The notes beneath the pieces were generated by a model, which did not search any database, was not told the DNA's origin, and was given only the letters and a program-made list of their open reading frames with translations. The position numbers and the translations under genes were made by a program. 64,000 bases of DNA. Source: Cordia subcordata. Its lineage: Eukaryota > Streptophyta > Magnoliopsida > Boraginales > Cordiaceae. This document shows positions 23,300 to 34,365 of this stretch, in pieces (positions within the stretch are counted from its first letter, which is position 1; each line of letters begins with the position of its first letter). The stretch covers positions 62,001 through 126,000 of the forward strand of contig JAPTOF010000017.1 of the NCBI GenBank assembly GCA_028554755.1, given 5' to 3'.

Positions 23300-25017
23300 A
23301 TAGGGAAAAAGAAGAGGTGTAGTGCTTCAAAAACTAGAAAGAGTGCAAGGTTAGCTTCAAAATATGATCTTGGCAACTATGTAGAAGAAGACGACTATAC
23401 TTTGGACACTTATATGGAGCTCAAAGAAGCTTGTGATACCATAAACAAATCAATGTCGAGCTTGAAATCCTCTTCTCCCTCCAGGCCTTGTGTGCAAAAG
23501 CTCGAGAAGAACCTTGATGAAGCTAAAAGAGAGCTTGTGCATAGCCTCATCAAGAAGAGTAGACCATGGCAAGAAGAGAAGGAAAATAATCTTGAAGATC
23601 TGGCCGCTCCTCTTTCAAGCTCCCATGGACAGCAACTTAATGCTTGGAGAAAATCTCCTCTTGTGGAAGATGAAGATGGAGCCCTCTCACCATCATTTTC
23701 AAGCTCACATGGCCTTAATCCTCCTTTCTTCGCTAAGGAAAAGCTTGAAGAAACACCACCTATGGCAGTCGAAATGCAAGTAATGGCAAACTTTGTTGGG
23801 CAAAGTGGTAGTCAAAATGCTCTAAATGGCATGGAGAACAAGATTCTTGCACCAAAATCTGTAGCTAAACCTCCATTTTCGCTTGAAAAAGCAAAAAATT
23901 CCAACAATGGCAGCTCAGTTTTGGTGGGAGAAAATAGGAATACATGTTGGTCATTACCCAATGGTTTTTTGGCTGGACAAGTACATAAAAAATCAGACTT
24001 TGCAGCTATTTCTTCTGGCTAAAAGGATGCCCATTCAGCCCCTTCCAATCACATCTCAACAACTCATCCTATTGGGAATAACATTGGCAGCCCAAATTCA
24101 AATTTGCAAGCACATGCACATGGCTTTTGCCCCTAAACCAAATCTAATGCCTACAAAATGGGTCAAGCATACTTGTACGAAAATTTTCCACCTCTTCTTG
24201 CTAGGTCAGCAACTTCTTTTCCAAATCAGCAAGGCAGCATGACGTGGAATCCACATGTGCAAAGCAAATCTCAAGGTAAATCTCGGCCTCCTTCTCAACC
24301 TATTGATCATGAAGCTTCAAAGTATGAGGATCAAATTGATTCTAGCCACCTTCATCAAGCATCAAGCCGATATGCATGGAACTCTTGCAAAGATTGGAAA
24401 GGCCATCCTGTTGGTAACCTCATGCACTCTCTTAAACTTGATTTCCATAAACCTATTGTTGAAAATGGAAGAATAGGTGTTGCCTCACCAAGTGATGTTT
24501 TTTAAGAGGGAGATGGGCATTGGGAATATTGCCTCATTAGCCAATTCTTAGATAGGCCTCCCCCATTCTTTCTCCATAGAAAAATGGTTGATGTTCATTA
24601 GAGAAACTTTGGCAAGGTGGAGATTAGATCGGCTGAAAATGGGTTCTTCATTTTTAGGTTTGAAAATGATGAGTTTTGCAATCAAGTTATGGAGCAACTT
24701 TGGCACGTTCATCACTGCCTCTCTTGTTAAGAAAGTGGGATGTAAATGCACAAATGATAAACTTTGGATGGCAAAAAGTCCCACTTTGGGTAAAGCTTAG
24801 AAATGTTCCATGCTCGCTCATCACTCGAAGAGGTCTTAGCTATATTGCAAGTACTATTGGCATTCCATTACAAATGGATTAGCTTACGGAATCACGTACC
24901 TTTGTTGGTTTTGCAAGAGTGTGTTTTGAAATGGATCTTTCAAAGACACTCCCGGATCAAAGACACACTTGAAGACTCTCGGACCAAATTTGAAGATCCC
25001 TCTTCTGATCCCATTTG
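23300..25017 (+). pseudogene. A3 ORF1, start codon lost, zinc knuckle deleted
   Basis: Where A4 has ATGGGGAAAAAG, A3 has ATAGGGAAAAAG (23,300-23,302), so the start is gone. TAA near 24,020 and near 24,134; FPPLLARS near 24,183; TAA near 24,503 at the DUF4283 edge. At about 24,957 the reading jumps from LPD to the C-terminus (DTLEDSRTKFEDPSSDPI). Compared with A4 (36,020-36,540) about 0.5 kb is missing, including the zinc knuckle and acidic linker. Confidence 0.85.
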
Positions 25018-25086
25018 ATGTGTCTTGTTTTTTTTTCTTTTGATGTCTTTCTTTTTGGGTTTTTCCCTTTTGTCTTGATTAACTTG

Positions 25087-25134
25087 CCCCTCAAACCCCT
25101 TGCTTTGTCTTGTTGTATTATTTGGTTTGAGGGG
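25087..25134 (+). other. 3' UTR hairpin of A3
   Basis: CCCCTCAAACC (25,087-25,097) pairs perfectly with GGTTTGAGGGG (25,124-25,134): the A-T version of the stem, as in A0. Confidence 0.78.
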
Positions 25135-25407
25135 TTTTGGATGGTTTTGTACCAAATTTTTGCGATCAATATTAAACTTACTTAATCCACCAAAAAAAAA
25201 AAAAAAAGTGGAGGGGCTGGAAATGTACTTGACCAATGCTCCAAAAGTGAGACATCTTTGTGCCAATTATTAATTCAAAAGAAGGTGTTTGTACCACTCC
25301 CAATCTTATGCTGAATGTAGTTCTTAGCAAGTCCTCGGAATCCAAAAAGCATCTTTAAGATCCAACTAGCATCCCTAGGAGAGTGCAACACCCAAATGGA
25401 AGAATCC

Positions 25408-26321
25408 ATGACATTGCAAGGAATCTTATCACCTATTCTGTGAGAGATGGGAAAAACACTCTTTTTTGGCACGATAAAGGCATCTGAGGGGAATTCTCGA
25501 TAGCCATTGGAACTCCATTTTCCCTTCACCACTTTACTTTGCAAAGGTTAGTGATGTTTTTCATCACCACACTTGGAGTTGGCCTTTTCATCTTTTGCAT
25601 GTCGATCTTCCCCCCCCCCCCTTCTCCTTAATGAGGAAAATGCTGATTCTTACATTTGGGATCTCTCCCCAAACGGCACTTTTAGTTTCAAGCATACTTG
25701 GGAGCTTTTCAGAGCAAAAAAAGAAAAGGCAAAATGGCACAATCTCGTTTGGTTCAAGGGACACACCCCAAAACATGCTTTCATTTGCTAGCTTGCTTGT
25801 TGGGATAGGCTCAACACAAAATTCAGATTATTATCTTGGGGGAAAGATATCAATCCTGCTTGTATCTTTTGCAACATGGGAAGTGAAACTCAAAATCATC
25901 TTTTCTTTGATTGTTGCTTCACCAAAAGAATCTGGAAGCGGGGACTTCAACTCACTTTGGTTCACACAAATTTGACAAATTGGGATGATATCTTGGCATA
26001 CATTACACCCTTTGCTCTTGAAAAGAGTCTCAAAGAAACTATCTTGAAGCACTTGGTGGGAGCCACAATTTATCACATTTGGATTGAAAGGAACAACAGA
26101 GAATTCAGCAAAGTATTTAAAACTGAAGAGCATATTTTCTCGTCCATTGTAAATCATATTAGGCTAAAATGTTCCATGGGAAGGAAATTTACTTCCTTTT
26201 GTATTAACAAATCTCTTTGCAAATCTTGGAGGCTTGAAGATATTCTTGTATAGGGCTGCCTCCTTGGCCTCTTTTGTATCGTACTTCCTTTTATCTTAAT
26301 CTCACTTTCTTCGCGAAAAAA
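25408..26321 (+). mobile_element. P1: 5'-truncated LINE (zf-RVT end)
   Basis: Flanked by AAATGGAAGAATCC (25,394-25,407 and 26,322-26,335). C-terminal ORF2 from NLITYSVRDGKNTLFWHD to stop LEDILV at 26,253, then 3' UTR ending CACTTTCTTCGCG and poly(A). A run of about 13 C at 25,609-25,621 spoils the frame, and a TAG lies near 25,790. In the zf-RVT motif (CIFCNMGSETQNHLFFDC) one ligand Cys is Ser. Sister of P5 (HTWEHFRTKK, NNREFNIGFKTEEHI). Confidence 0.85.
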
Positions 26322-26335
26322 AAATGGAAGAATCC

Positions 26336-26606
26336 TTGATGTAGTTTGTATGAACCCATTGACTCCAAAGTGTTTCCTTTGCTGAATACATTCTCCAAAA
26401 AATTCTTAGCATGCAAACCAAATTGACTTCCTCAATCTTTCTAATGCCAAGTCCTCCTTCTTGCATGGGCAAGCAAACTCCCTTCCAAGCAACTTTGGGT
26501 CCCATACCTCTTCACAAAAAGGCCTTAAACTTTGATTCAATGGCAGCCAAGACACCTTTAGGAATAAGAAAAGCATTTGCCCAATATGCAAAGAGTTGAA
26601 AAAGAA
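26336..26606 (-). pseudogene. M1 ORF2, connection part
   Basis: Reads right to left: LFQLFAYWANAFLIPKGVLAAIESKFKAFL, GPKVAWKGVCLPMQEGGLGIRKIEEVNLVCMLRIFWRMY, WVHTNYIKDSSI, with a frameshift in AFLWRGTGPKV near 26,505. It joins 25,407 once P1 is removed and 27,193 once P2 is removed. Confidence 0.8.
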
Positions 26607-27192
26607 CAAAATTCAGGATCCTAAACATAGCTTCATTGTTTGGCTCGCTTTCCATGATCGCCTTAGCACAAAATTCAGGATCTTGCATTGGGGACTCCAT
26701 ATAAGCCCAACGTGTATTTTTTGTTACATGGGTTGTGAAACTAGGGAGCATCTATTTTTTGAATGTTGTTTCACCAGAAGGATTTGGAGAAGGGGTTTGC
26801 AACTCACCCTCGTTCCGGAAAATCTGATTTGTTGGCATGATATTATTGAGTACTCCACACCTTTTGCTCTTGAAAAGCATTTGAAGGCCACAATTTTCAA
26901 GCATCTCTTTGGGGCAGCCATCTACAACATTTGGATTGAAAGGAATCAACGTATCTTCAAAAACCAAGCTAGAACCGAGGAGTTTATTTTTGATACTATC
27001 TTTAATGATGTTAGAGTTAAACTTACAAATGGTAGAAAATTTCAGTCTTCTCCTTTGAACAAAACTTTATGTAGATTGTGGAGATTAGAAGATGTTGTTG
27101 TTTAGGTTCTTGTACTTCTTCACATCTTTTGTACATGTAATCTTTTGATATTTGGAATATAACCAATCTTACTTGCCCCGCAAAAAAAAAAA
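26607..27192 (+). mobile_element. P2: 5'-truncated LINE (zf-RVT end)
   Basis: Flanked by a perfect 16-bp duplication AAGAGTTGAAAAAGAA (26,591-26,606 and 27,193-27,208). Fully open frame from KHSFIVWLAFHDRLSTKFRI through zf-RVT motif CIFCYMGCETREHLFFEC to LEDVVV (stop 27,105). The 3' UTR ends CTTACTTGCCCCGC before poly(A). Nearly identical to the end of L4, so both are recent products of one subfamily. Confidence 0.88.
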
Positions 27193-27295
27193 AAGAGTTG
27201 AAAAAGAATGGATTTAATAAGCACAAGTCTTCCCGCGAATAAGAGCCAATTATTGCACCAAGAGTCAATTCTTGCATTAATTTTCTCCAAAGAAT

Positions 27296-27340
27296 GACAA
27301 AATGGCATTGAGCACATCACCTCCAACAATATTCCAAGCA
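27296..27340 (-). pseudogene. X0 RT scrap between M1 and C1
   Basis: About 15 codons, NAWNIVGGDVLNAILSF, the segment that precedes LLKEVNATYIAL in all related RTs; X0 has the latter at 22,302. This shows M1 split X0 here. The poly(T) of C1 follows. Confidence 0.65.
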
Positions 27341-27406
27341 TTTTTTTTTTTTGCTAGGTAAGTGAGTTTTCATTTCATCGCAAAAAGTACATGACCATGT
27401 CAAACA

Positions 27407-27445
27407 CCTCAAACCTCTAACCATATTCCTATTTAAGAGGCTGAG
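27407..27445 (-). other. 3' UTR hairpin of C1 (imperfect)
   Basis: On the minus strand CTCAGCCTC pairs with GAGGTTTGAG around one mismatched position. It occupies the same place relative to poly(A) as the perfect stems of A0, A3 and A4, but is weaker. Confidence 0.5.
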
Positions 27446-27555
27446 AAAAGAAAAGAAAAGAAAAAGCAAACAATGCAACCATCAAGCAATCCAATCAACA
27501 TTTCAAGAGAAAGGTGGAACACAATAAAGTACAAAATAGCAAGAACATGAAATCC

Positions 27556-29999
27556 ATCAAGATGTATGAGTAGGCATTGATGGGAGGCCGACATGGGCTG
27601 GATCATCATTTTCAACCATTTTTTCAATCCGGGCAGCATCCATTTCTTTCTCTTCTAATGCGTCAAATTTATTTCTAACTTGCATTTTTGGACTAGCATG
27701 TATTCTTTTTGGAGATTGAGGCTGAGAAGGCAATTGTGAGCTTGCTTTATGTGATTTTCTTGGTGAATTTGTGGGACTAGGCCGAGAGATCCCAACACTT
27801 GAAGCTTGCCTTTCACCACCAATAATCCAATCAGCTTGAGTGTTCGGCTTAGACCCAAAGTATTTTTTTCCTAGGATTTTCTTCTTGAGTAGTTTGATTC
27901 AATGGACAATTCTTGTCAACGTGACCAACAAGCTTGTATTGGGAGCATTTTGATGGCCTCCATGCGTATTCAACTTCAACTCTAGTCCATGTGCCATCCC
28001 TAAGCTTAGGAAAATCTCCTTTGATAAGTTTCTTCAAGATTCACTTCCACACAAACACATGCAAATTCAAGATTGTTCCTTGACTCCGTGAGAGAGTCCA
28101 TTTGAAGCAGGGTGCCAATGAAGGATGCCACATATCCAAGTCCTCTCTTAGACCAAAGACTAAGTGGAACATCCCTAAGCTTGATCCAAATGGGCACTCT
28201 ATCATACTTCAAGTTTACAAATTGAAGATTCGGTTCCCATATATGAAGTAAAAGTGGCCTTGATTTGCATGCCATAATTGCTCAAGCACTTTTTAACAAA
28301 ATTCCTCATTTTCAAACTTGAAGATAAAAAGCCCTTGACCTTTAGTTTTGATTTCAATCCTCCCAAATTGCCTCCACGCAAAATCGACCATATTCCTAAT
28401 GAGGAAGTAAGGAGGAGGGGCACCAAGAAATCGTCCAATAAGACAATGCTCCCAATAACTTTCACCTTCATCATTGAGTTCCAAAGGTGGATTCTCAACT
28501 TCTCTCTTCCTGTTTGCAAAAATAGGCTTGTGCTTTTCAAGTTGTAAATTGTTGAAACAATGCTCGGCAAATGTAGAACCCCAATTTGGAGGAGGGTTAT
28601 TAAGAGTGGGAACATACCTTGGTCAGAATGGCTTTCTCCATGCATTTGGAGGTTGCTTCCATGCATTCAGTTGGCTGTTTGGATGAGAACCATTATACCT
28701 TCCATTTGCTCTGAAATTTTTGCTATCTTGGTAGTCTTTCATTGCATGAAAGTTGCCATTTTGCATACCATAACCAAAGTTTCAGCTATGTGCATGATGC
28801 TGATTTCCATCATTTGCATTTACATTAATTGCTTGTGTGGAGAAAATTTCAGTTTGAGGACGTTGAGAATGAGTGTTCTGGAATGAATGGGGCTGGTTCA
28901 CATTTGAAAATGATGTGGCATTGTGGAGAAATGTGGCTGCTACATCAGCATTTTGTGGAAAAAGAGAGGGGCCCAAATTTGCATTATTGGCTTCAAGAAC
29001 GTTGCTGCCAAGTGGGGAGGCATGTTGGATGCTTCAATCAGCAAATTTTGGTGACAAGGCTGCCATTTCATCATGAGAAATAGGTCTGGCCGAGTTTGGA
29101 GGGGAGCCCACCTTATCATGTGCCAAAGGAAGGAATTCATTTTCATCTTGGAGCGCAAAAGCATTTTTGAAATTTTGCAAGTTTCCATGGTCAAATAAAG
29201 GACAGTGAGCTGTCAAAATGTGAGAAAATGAGCCTTGAAAAGTGCTATTATGACCAAAAAAGGTTTCAGCCTTGTTGGGTAAAGGGTTGGACTTATGCGA
29301 GTGACCATCGGGTAATACCTGATTTGCAAAATCCTGTGAAAAAGAGTTACCAGAACTGAACTTTGTTGCTTTTTCAAGATGATTTGCAATCTGATTTCCA
29401 AAAAATGGAGATGGATTCATGTTTTCCAAGCCTTGAAGAGCAAAATGAGCACCATGTTGAATGGGTTTTTCCTTAAATTTTTGAAATGACGTTTCCGCCA
29501 TTGTAGCTCCTTTATGCGAACTAAGCTTGCAAGAACTCAAAGGTACTAGTTTTGCTCCAAGAGAACTTTGAGCAATATTTAGAGAATGAGAAACGTGACG
29601 GAAGGAGGGTCAGGAACCATCTTGCCAAGTTTTACCACCATTTTTTGTTAGCATTTTGCTCGAAAGAGAAGAGAAAAAAGCACGAAAACTTGCAACCATT
29701 GCTGCCCTTTCTATCATTCCATTTCCTTGCTCTCCAACTTGTTGGTCTCTATTCTTCTGGGTAAAGCTTTGCATAGGTTCTTTCTTTGCATCATTATAAT
29801 TATGCTCAAGTTTAAGTGCACAAGAAGGTGATGTATCTAAAGATGAAAGGCCTTGATCTTTAGGGCTACCATAGGGTAAATTTTTCTTTATGAGTTTAGA
29901 GCTTGAGTTTGTAAGAGAATCCTTTGAAGTTTTTTATGCATTCAAGCGAGCACTAGTGCGTGTAGAAGAGGAGCCCTTCTTCTTCTTGTTATTTGCCAT
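27556..29999 (-). pseudogene. C1 ORF1 (DUF4283 + degenerate CCHC)
   Basis: Start MANNKKKKGSSSTRTSARL (29,999-29,997), basic like other ORF1s. Stops: TAA about 20 codons in, TGA near 29,614, TAA in the DUF4283 region near 28,294 (ENEEFC-stop-KVLEQLWH). DUF4283 blocks YWEHCLIGRFLGAPPPYFLIRNMVDFAW and WIKLRDVPLSLWSKRGLGYVAS resemble the B-type, while the N-terminal AKKEPMQSF segment resembles the A-type. The knuckle reads CSQYKLVGHVDKNC, with the second Cys replaced by Tyr. It ends HVGLPSMPTHTS at 27,556. Confidence 0.75.
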
Positions 30000-30215
30000 A
30001 AATCAATAAGAGAGCTTGCAAAAACCAAAGAAAACGAAGGTGTTTAATGGAGGAATGAAGTTAATGTGAAGCGAGATAGTGGTGGAGAAAGGTTGAAATG
30101 CGGTGTAGTATGGCAGCGTGAAGGTGGCCGAGTGGTAGGTGTTTAGTGAGAGGTGAGAGTATTTCAGTTAGAGAGAGAGTTTTTATCATTGCTATGTTTG
30201 AGCTTTGTCTTTGCA

Positions 30216-31916
30216 AAGCATATCTTCCAATCACCCATGTAAGGTTCTTCTAAATCTAGAAATAGCAACCCTTCTAAACAAGGCTTACCAAGCATTAAAG
30301 CCTCTTCACACTTCAATAGAGCTTCAGCCAAAAAAGAGATTGGAAGGAACTTCGAATTTTTGCCCATTGGACAACAAAATGAGCTTGGACCAAGTAAAGC
30401 CTTTGCACTCGAGTGTGTGGACATAACCTCTAATTTTTGCAGCAACTTTTTAGCCCCAACCAAGCAAAATTCGACAGCACATTGTAGCATAGTACCTAAG
30501 CATGCTAATTGTACTTTGGGTGCTGAATCACGTGAGTGCCTTGAAGATTTTCCTACTCTCAATGACTCTTTGCCTAAGTGTACAAAAGCTAGCAACATTA
30601 TGCCAAATCAGCCCTACACTCATGATGATGTGGCTGCCACCAATACAAAAATTGCCATGAAAACAAATGACGCAAATAAGCAATCTTCTCCTCAAAATGC
30701 TAAAGAGCTTCGGGCAGTGCATACACTTGACTAAGGAAGCCATTATCAAGGTAATACGTCTCATCTTGAACCCAACTTGGTTAAGCATATTGAAAGCAAG
30801 GCCAATGTTTCTCATCATAATGCCCAAGTGAAGGACTCTTCTCATCTTGCACTTACTACCAGCCAGCAAAACGCTTGGAAATGGCCACCTAGACTAAGGT
30901 ACGAGCCCTCTCCAACCAACCCCTCACCTGATTGGGGTGGAGTATTTGTCGGACATATGGCTACTAGTTTAAATTTTGATGAAGTTCATGAATGCAAGAT
31001 TGTTGATGGAATTAGAGAGGTTGTTGACCCCTTGGAAGACTTGTATATGGATGGTGATAACTTTTGGTCTCATTGCTTAGTGGGACAATTCTTAGGTGCA
31101 CCCCAGCCTTTCTTTCTCATTAAAAACATGGCTGAACTTGCTAGGAAGAAATTTGGCAAAGTTGACATTCATACTAAAGGGAAGGGACTCTTTATCTTTA
31201 AATTTGAAAATGAAGAATTTTGCCAACAAGTCCTTCAACAACTTTGGCATGTCAATCATAGACCACTTTTATTGAGAAAATGGGAACCAAACCTTGAATT
31301 TGTGAACTTGTCATGCAAAAAAGTCCCCATATGGGTTAAGATTTAGGATGTCCCAATGAGTCTCTATTCAAAAAGAGGACTTGGCTACATTGCTTCCTTC
31401 ATTGGAAATCCAATCCTAAAGGATGCTCTCACCGAATCAAGAAGGAACTTAGAATTCACAAGAGTTTGTATTGAAGTTGACTTGGAAGGAAACCTCCCCA
31501 ATTTTATCTTTCCAAAGTTAAGAAATGGCACAAAAGCTAAAGTCGATGTTGAATATGCTTAGAAGCCAAGCAAATGCACTCAATGCAAAATGGTTGGGCA
31601 CGTTGAAGGTAATTGCCCTTTGAAGCTTAAAGCACAACCAAATCCCCAAACTCAAAGGCTTCTCCCTAGGTAGCAACCGAACACCCGACATGAATGGCAA
31701 GTTGTGGGTAAGAAGCAAGCTCCTTTGAGGAATTCCAATGATATGGCCATTGATGAAGCCGCTTCCAATAAGGAAAAAGAGGAGACCACTCAGTTAATCT
31801 CTCCTAAGGCAGCACTTGAATTAAAAATTAAGAGTCCAAACTACTTTAAAGTCCTTGACCGGGTGGAAGAGCATGAAGAGGAAACTTTGAACCAAACAAA
31901 TAGGCTTGAGTATTGA
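30216..31916 (+). pseudogene. P3: B-type LINE ORF1 fragment
   Basis: Begins mid-ORF1 (FQSPM, then a stop) and runs through ECLEDFPTLND (the FPPL site, here FPTL), SPDWGGVFVGHM, the DUF4283 domain (FWSHCLVGQFLGAPQPFFLI), knuckle CTQCKMVGHVEGNC and EWQVVGKKQ to about 31,914. Stops near 30,733, at 31,345, 31,560 and 31,669; two of these replace conserved Trp by TAG. ORF2 is not attached: P4 starts at 31,917. Confidence 0.8.
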
Positions 31917-32736
31917 CAAAGAGAAGAAGGGGGAGTTTGGTGGCCTCTTTAGCATGAAAACTCTCTCCCTTCTCTCTAACCTTGCAACCAGCCACCACCC
32001 TACCACTACACGGCACCTTCAAACAACCTTCATCCATCAAAAACCCAAATACTAAACCTAAACACTCTTCCACACCTGTCCCCAAGCCCCAACACTTTGG
32101 CTTCTTCATGCTTTAAGATGGCTAGAAAGAAGAAAGTCTCATCTTCTCCTACTAGAGCTGGTGCTCGACTCAAGGCAAAGAAGCAAGATTTGGCATCAAG
32201 TTCTTTTGTTCCTTTGGGTTGTTCCTCCTTAAATGTTGAGGTTGATTTGGCCTCTTCACCTCATTCTAATGGAGATGCTCAATCAACCTCAAGCTCGTTT
32301 TTCAAAGAAGTTTATGATGCACTTGAAGTTGGCCATTCTTATAAAGAGCTTGAAGGTGTTCAAAACAAAGCTAAGGCCGAACTTGTAAGTAAGCTCACCA
32401 ATAATACCCAGTCTCGTTCTCTTCCTTCTTCACGCACTAGATTGGATCCTGGCCCATGCATTAAAACATCAGAATTGGAACTCTCCAAGCTTCTTTTCCA
32501 ATCTCCTTTGGGTAGCCTTTTGAAATCAAATTCTTCAAGCCCCTCTAAGCTTGAGGATTCAGCTCAAAAAGTTTCAGCCGAAGAAGATGGAGGGATGGAG
32601 ACTAGGTCTTTACCCAATGGTTACAATAGAGTTCCTACTTTGGACAATGCTTTTGCACACGGGGTTGACACTCTCTTTCCAAATCACTTCAGCAACTTTT
32701 CAAACTTTTCAAAGCAAAATTTGACAACTCAAAAAG
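31917..32736 (+). mobile_element. P4: 5' end of a B-type LINE
   Basis: True 5' end: AAAGAGAAGAAGG... then leader CTCTCTCCCTTCTCTCTAACC and ORF1 from ATG at 32,118 (MARKKKVSSSPTRAGARLKAKK), open for about 206 codons to NLTTQKG at 32,736. There it meets minus-strand RT of M2 with no poly(A) and no duplication, so the rest was lost by rearrangement rather than by a later clean insertion. Start chosen at the basic tract, as in sister copies. Confidence 0.8.
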
Positions 32737-34227
32737 GTGTTTGCGTGGTTAATGTGCAGCCCGGAAAAGGAAGCAAAAGTCTTCAAGGTATCGATGATGT
32801 AATCAATAAAGGACAAGTCACCTTTGCAAAAGATGAAAAGGTCATCCGCAAAACAAAGATGATTAAGCTTTAAGTGAGTGCATTTAGGATGAAAATGAAA
32901 CCCCGAGTTGTCTCCCAATTTATTCATCATACAAGAAAGCACTTCCATGCAAATGACAAAAAGATAAGGGGAAATGGGATCTCTTTGCCTTATGCCATTA
33001 GCTCCATAAAAATATCCTTCCAAACCTCCGTTAAGGGCAATAGAGAAACTAGGTGTAGTAACACAAGCCATAATCCACTTCACAAAGGTGTGAGGAAAAC
33101 CAAAGGCAAGTAACATGCATTCAATAAAATTCCAATTCAAAGAATCAAAAGCTTTCATGATGTCCACTTTGAGTGCACACCTAGGAGAGATATTCCTTCT
33201 AGAATAGCCCCTCAAAAGATCATGAGCAATAAGAATATTCTCAATAATGTGCTGATTTTGAATAAAGGTTGATTGATTCCAAGAGATGATATGAGGCAAG
33301 CGAACCTTGAGCCTATTTGCAATGATTTTGGAAATGCACTTATAAATGGTGTTGCAACACGAAATCAGCCTAAAATCTTTATCCAAAGCCGGCTTTGGGT
33401 TTTTAGGCACAAGGGTAATAATAGTAGCATTTACCTCTTTGAGAAGAATACTTGAGTCAAAGAAGGATCTAATGGCCTTTATCACATCTTCTTCCACAAT
33501 CTCCCAAGCCACCATGTAAAAATGAGAGGTATAAGCATCCGGCCCCAGACTCTTGTTTGGATTAAGGGAGAAAAGAGCTTTCTTAATCTCATCATTTGTA
33601 ATAGGGGCATTAAGCCAATCAGCAAGATCATTGTCAATGGACTTCCCAATAATGTTTTTAACAATATCCACACGAGCAAGAGAAGTAGTTGGAGTTCCAA
33701 GAAGCTTTTTGTAGTAATTGATAAATTCATTTTTCACCTCAAAATCTTCCAAAAGAAGCTGATCATTTTCATTTTTGATAGCATGAATAGTGTTTTTGAG
33801 CTTTCTCCCATTCACTGCCTTAAAGAAGAAAGTTGAGTTTGTATCTCCTTCTTTAATCCAAGAAAGCCTTGATTTTTGATAGAGCTGGCCTTATATGTAG
33901 AGTCAAGTTCTTCCAACCTAACCAAAAGCCTCTTCTCATTATCAATAAGAGCAAGATTTTCATTCCCATTATAGATGGTACATTGCACAAGATCAAGTTC
34001 CTCACGAAGCTTCTTGATTGCAAAAGGAATGCAAGCAAAGTTTTCCTTGTCAAAAGATTTGAGGGCATTCTTGAGAGATTTTTGCTTTTGGAAGAGGATG
34101 AACATTGGAGTACCAAAGACCCGTGTACTTCAATGCTCTTGAACAATCTTCAAGAAGTCATGGTGAGAAGTCCAAGCATTATAGAATTTGAAAGGCTTAG
34201 GAGAAGAAAGCCAACACTTACAAGTTT
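32737..34227 (-). pseudogene. M2 ORF2, linker and RT
   Basis: Open minus frame 33,815-32,737: NGRKLKNTIHAIKNEN, SPNxSLGPDAYTSHFY, LISCCNTIYKC, VDIMKAFDSLNW, GIRQRDPISPYLF (usually RQGD, so Gly is Arg), FADD at 32,841-32,852. Frameshift near 33,815; the linker upstream (VFGTPMFILFQKQK) reaches 34,227 at the A4 insertion. This is one of the longest intact RT stretches in the window. Confidence 0.85.
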
Positions 34228-34279
34228 AAAAGCAAAGGCCTATGGAGGAGATGCTGAATGTTTCTCTCTCTAGAAACAA

Positions 34280-34324
34280 ATGCTCTCACATCTCTCTAAC
34301 TTGGCCATTTTCCACCACCATTGA
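34280..34324 (+). other. Upstream ORF in A4 leader (14 codons)
   Basis: MLSHLSNLAIFHHH then TGA at 34,322-34,324, 41 bases before the ORF1 ATG. Same length and position as in A2, with several codons different. Confidence 0.4.
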
Positions 34325-34365
34325 CCACTTTTTTTTACTTTCCAGCCACCATCTTCTTCTTCTTT

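Larger units (their letters stand above)
23120..25206 (+). mobile_element. A3: ORF1-only LINE with internal deletion
   Basis: Flanked by AGTGGAGAGGCTG (23,107-23,119) and AGTGGAGGGGCTG (25,207-25,219), one mismatch. Leader with CTCTCTCTAGAAAAATGCTCTCCC, one ORF1, hairpin 3' UTR, terminal motif CTTACTTAATCC and poly(A) at 25,192-25,206. Very similar to A4 apart from the deletion. Confidence 0.88.
22303..27295 (-). mobile_element. M1: 5'-truncated minus-strand LINE
   Basis: Poly(T) at 22,303-22,319 marks the 3' end (GCTTATCCCGC tail). Own pieces, 3' to 5': 22,303-23,119; 25,207-25,407; 26,322-26,606; 27,193-27,295. A3, P1 and P2 are inserted between them, each with a target duplication. The 5' end is at LEKINARIDSWCNNWL. 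Inserted in X0 after its LNAILSF block; I could not see a clean duplication there. Confidence 0.83.
27341..30215 (-). mobile_element. C1: minus-strand ORF1-only LINE, divergent
   Basis: Poly(T) at 27,341-27,352; read on the minus strand the tail ends AAACTCACTTACCTAGC then poly(A), like the ORF1-only elements. One ORF1 (29,999 to 27,556) and a leader with CTCTCTCTAACTGAAATACTCTCACC. No ORF2. The 5' end is put near 30,215, where the ORF1 fragment P3 begins; no convincing target duplication. Confidence 0.75.

Noticed and set aside
25609..25621. Run of about 13 cytosines as a regulatory or structural signal
   Set aside because: It sits inside the P1 ORF2 codons for a Pro-rich stretch and looks like slippage expansion of a CCN run; sisters have a shorter stretch.
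27334..30296. CCAAGCATT at 27,334-27,342 and 30,288-30,296 as target duplication of C1
   Set aside because: The bases between 30,216 and 30,287 already read as B-type ORF1 (FQSPM ... SKQGLPSIK) continuous with P3, so the right copy lies inside P3, not at the C1 boundary; nine AT-rich bases can match by chance.
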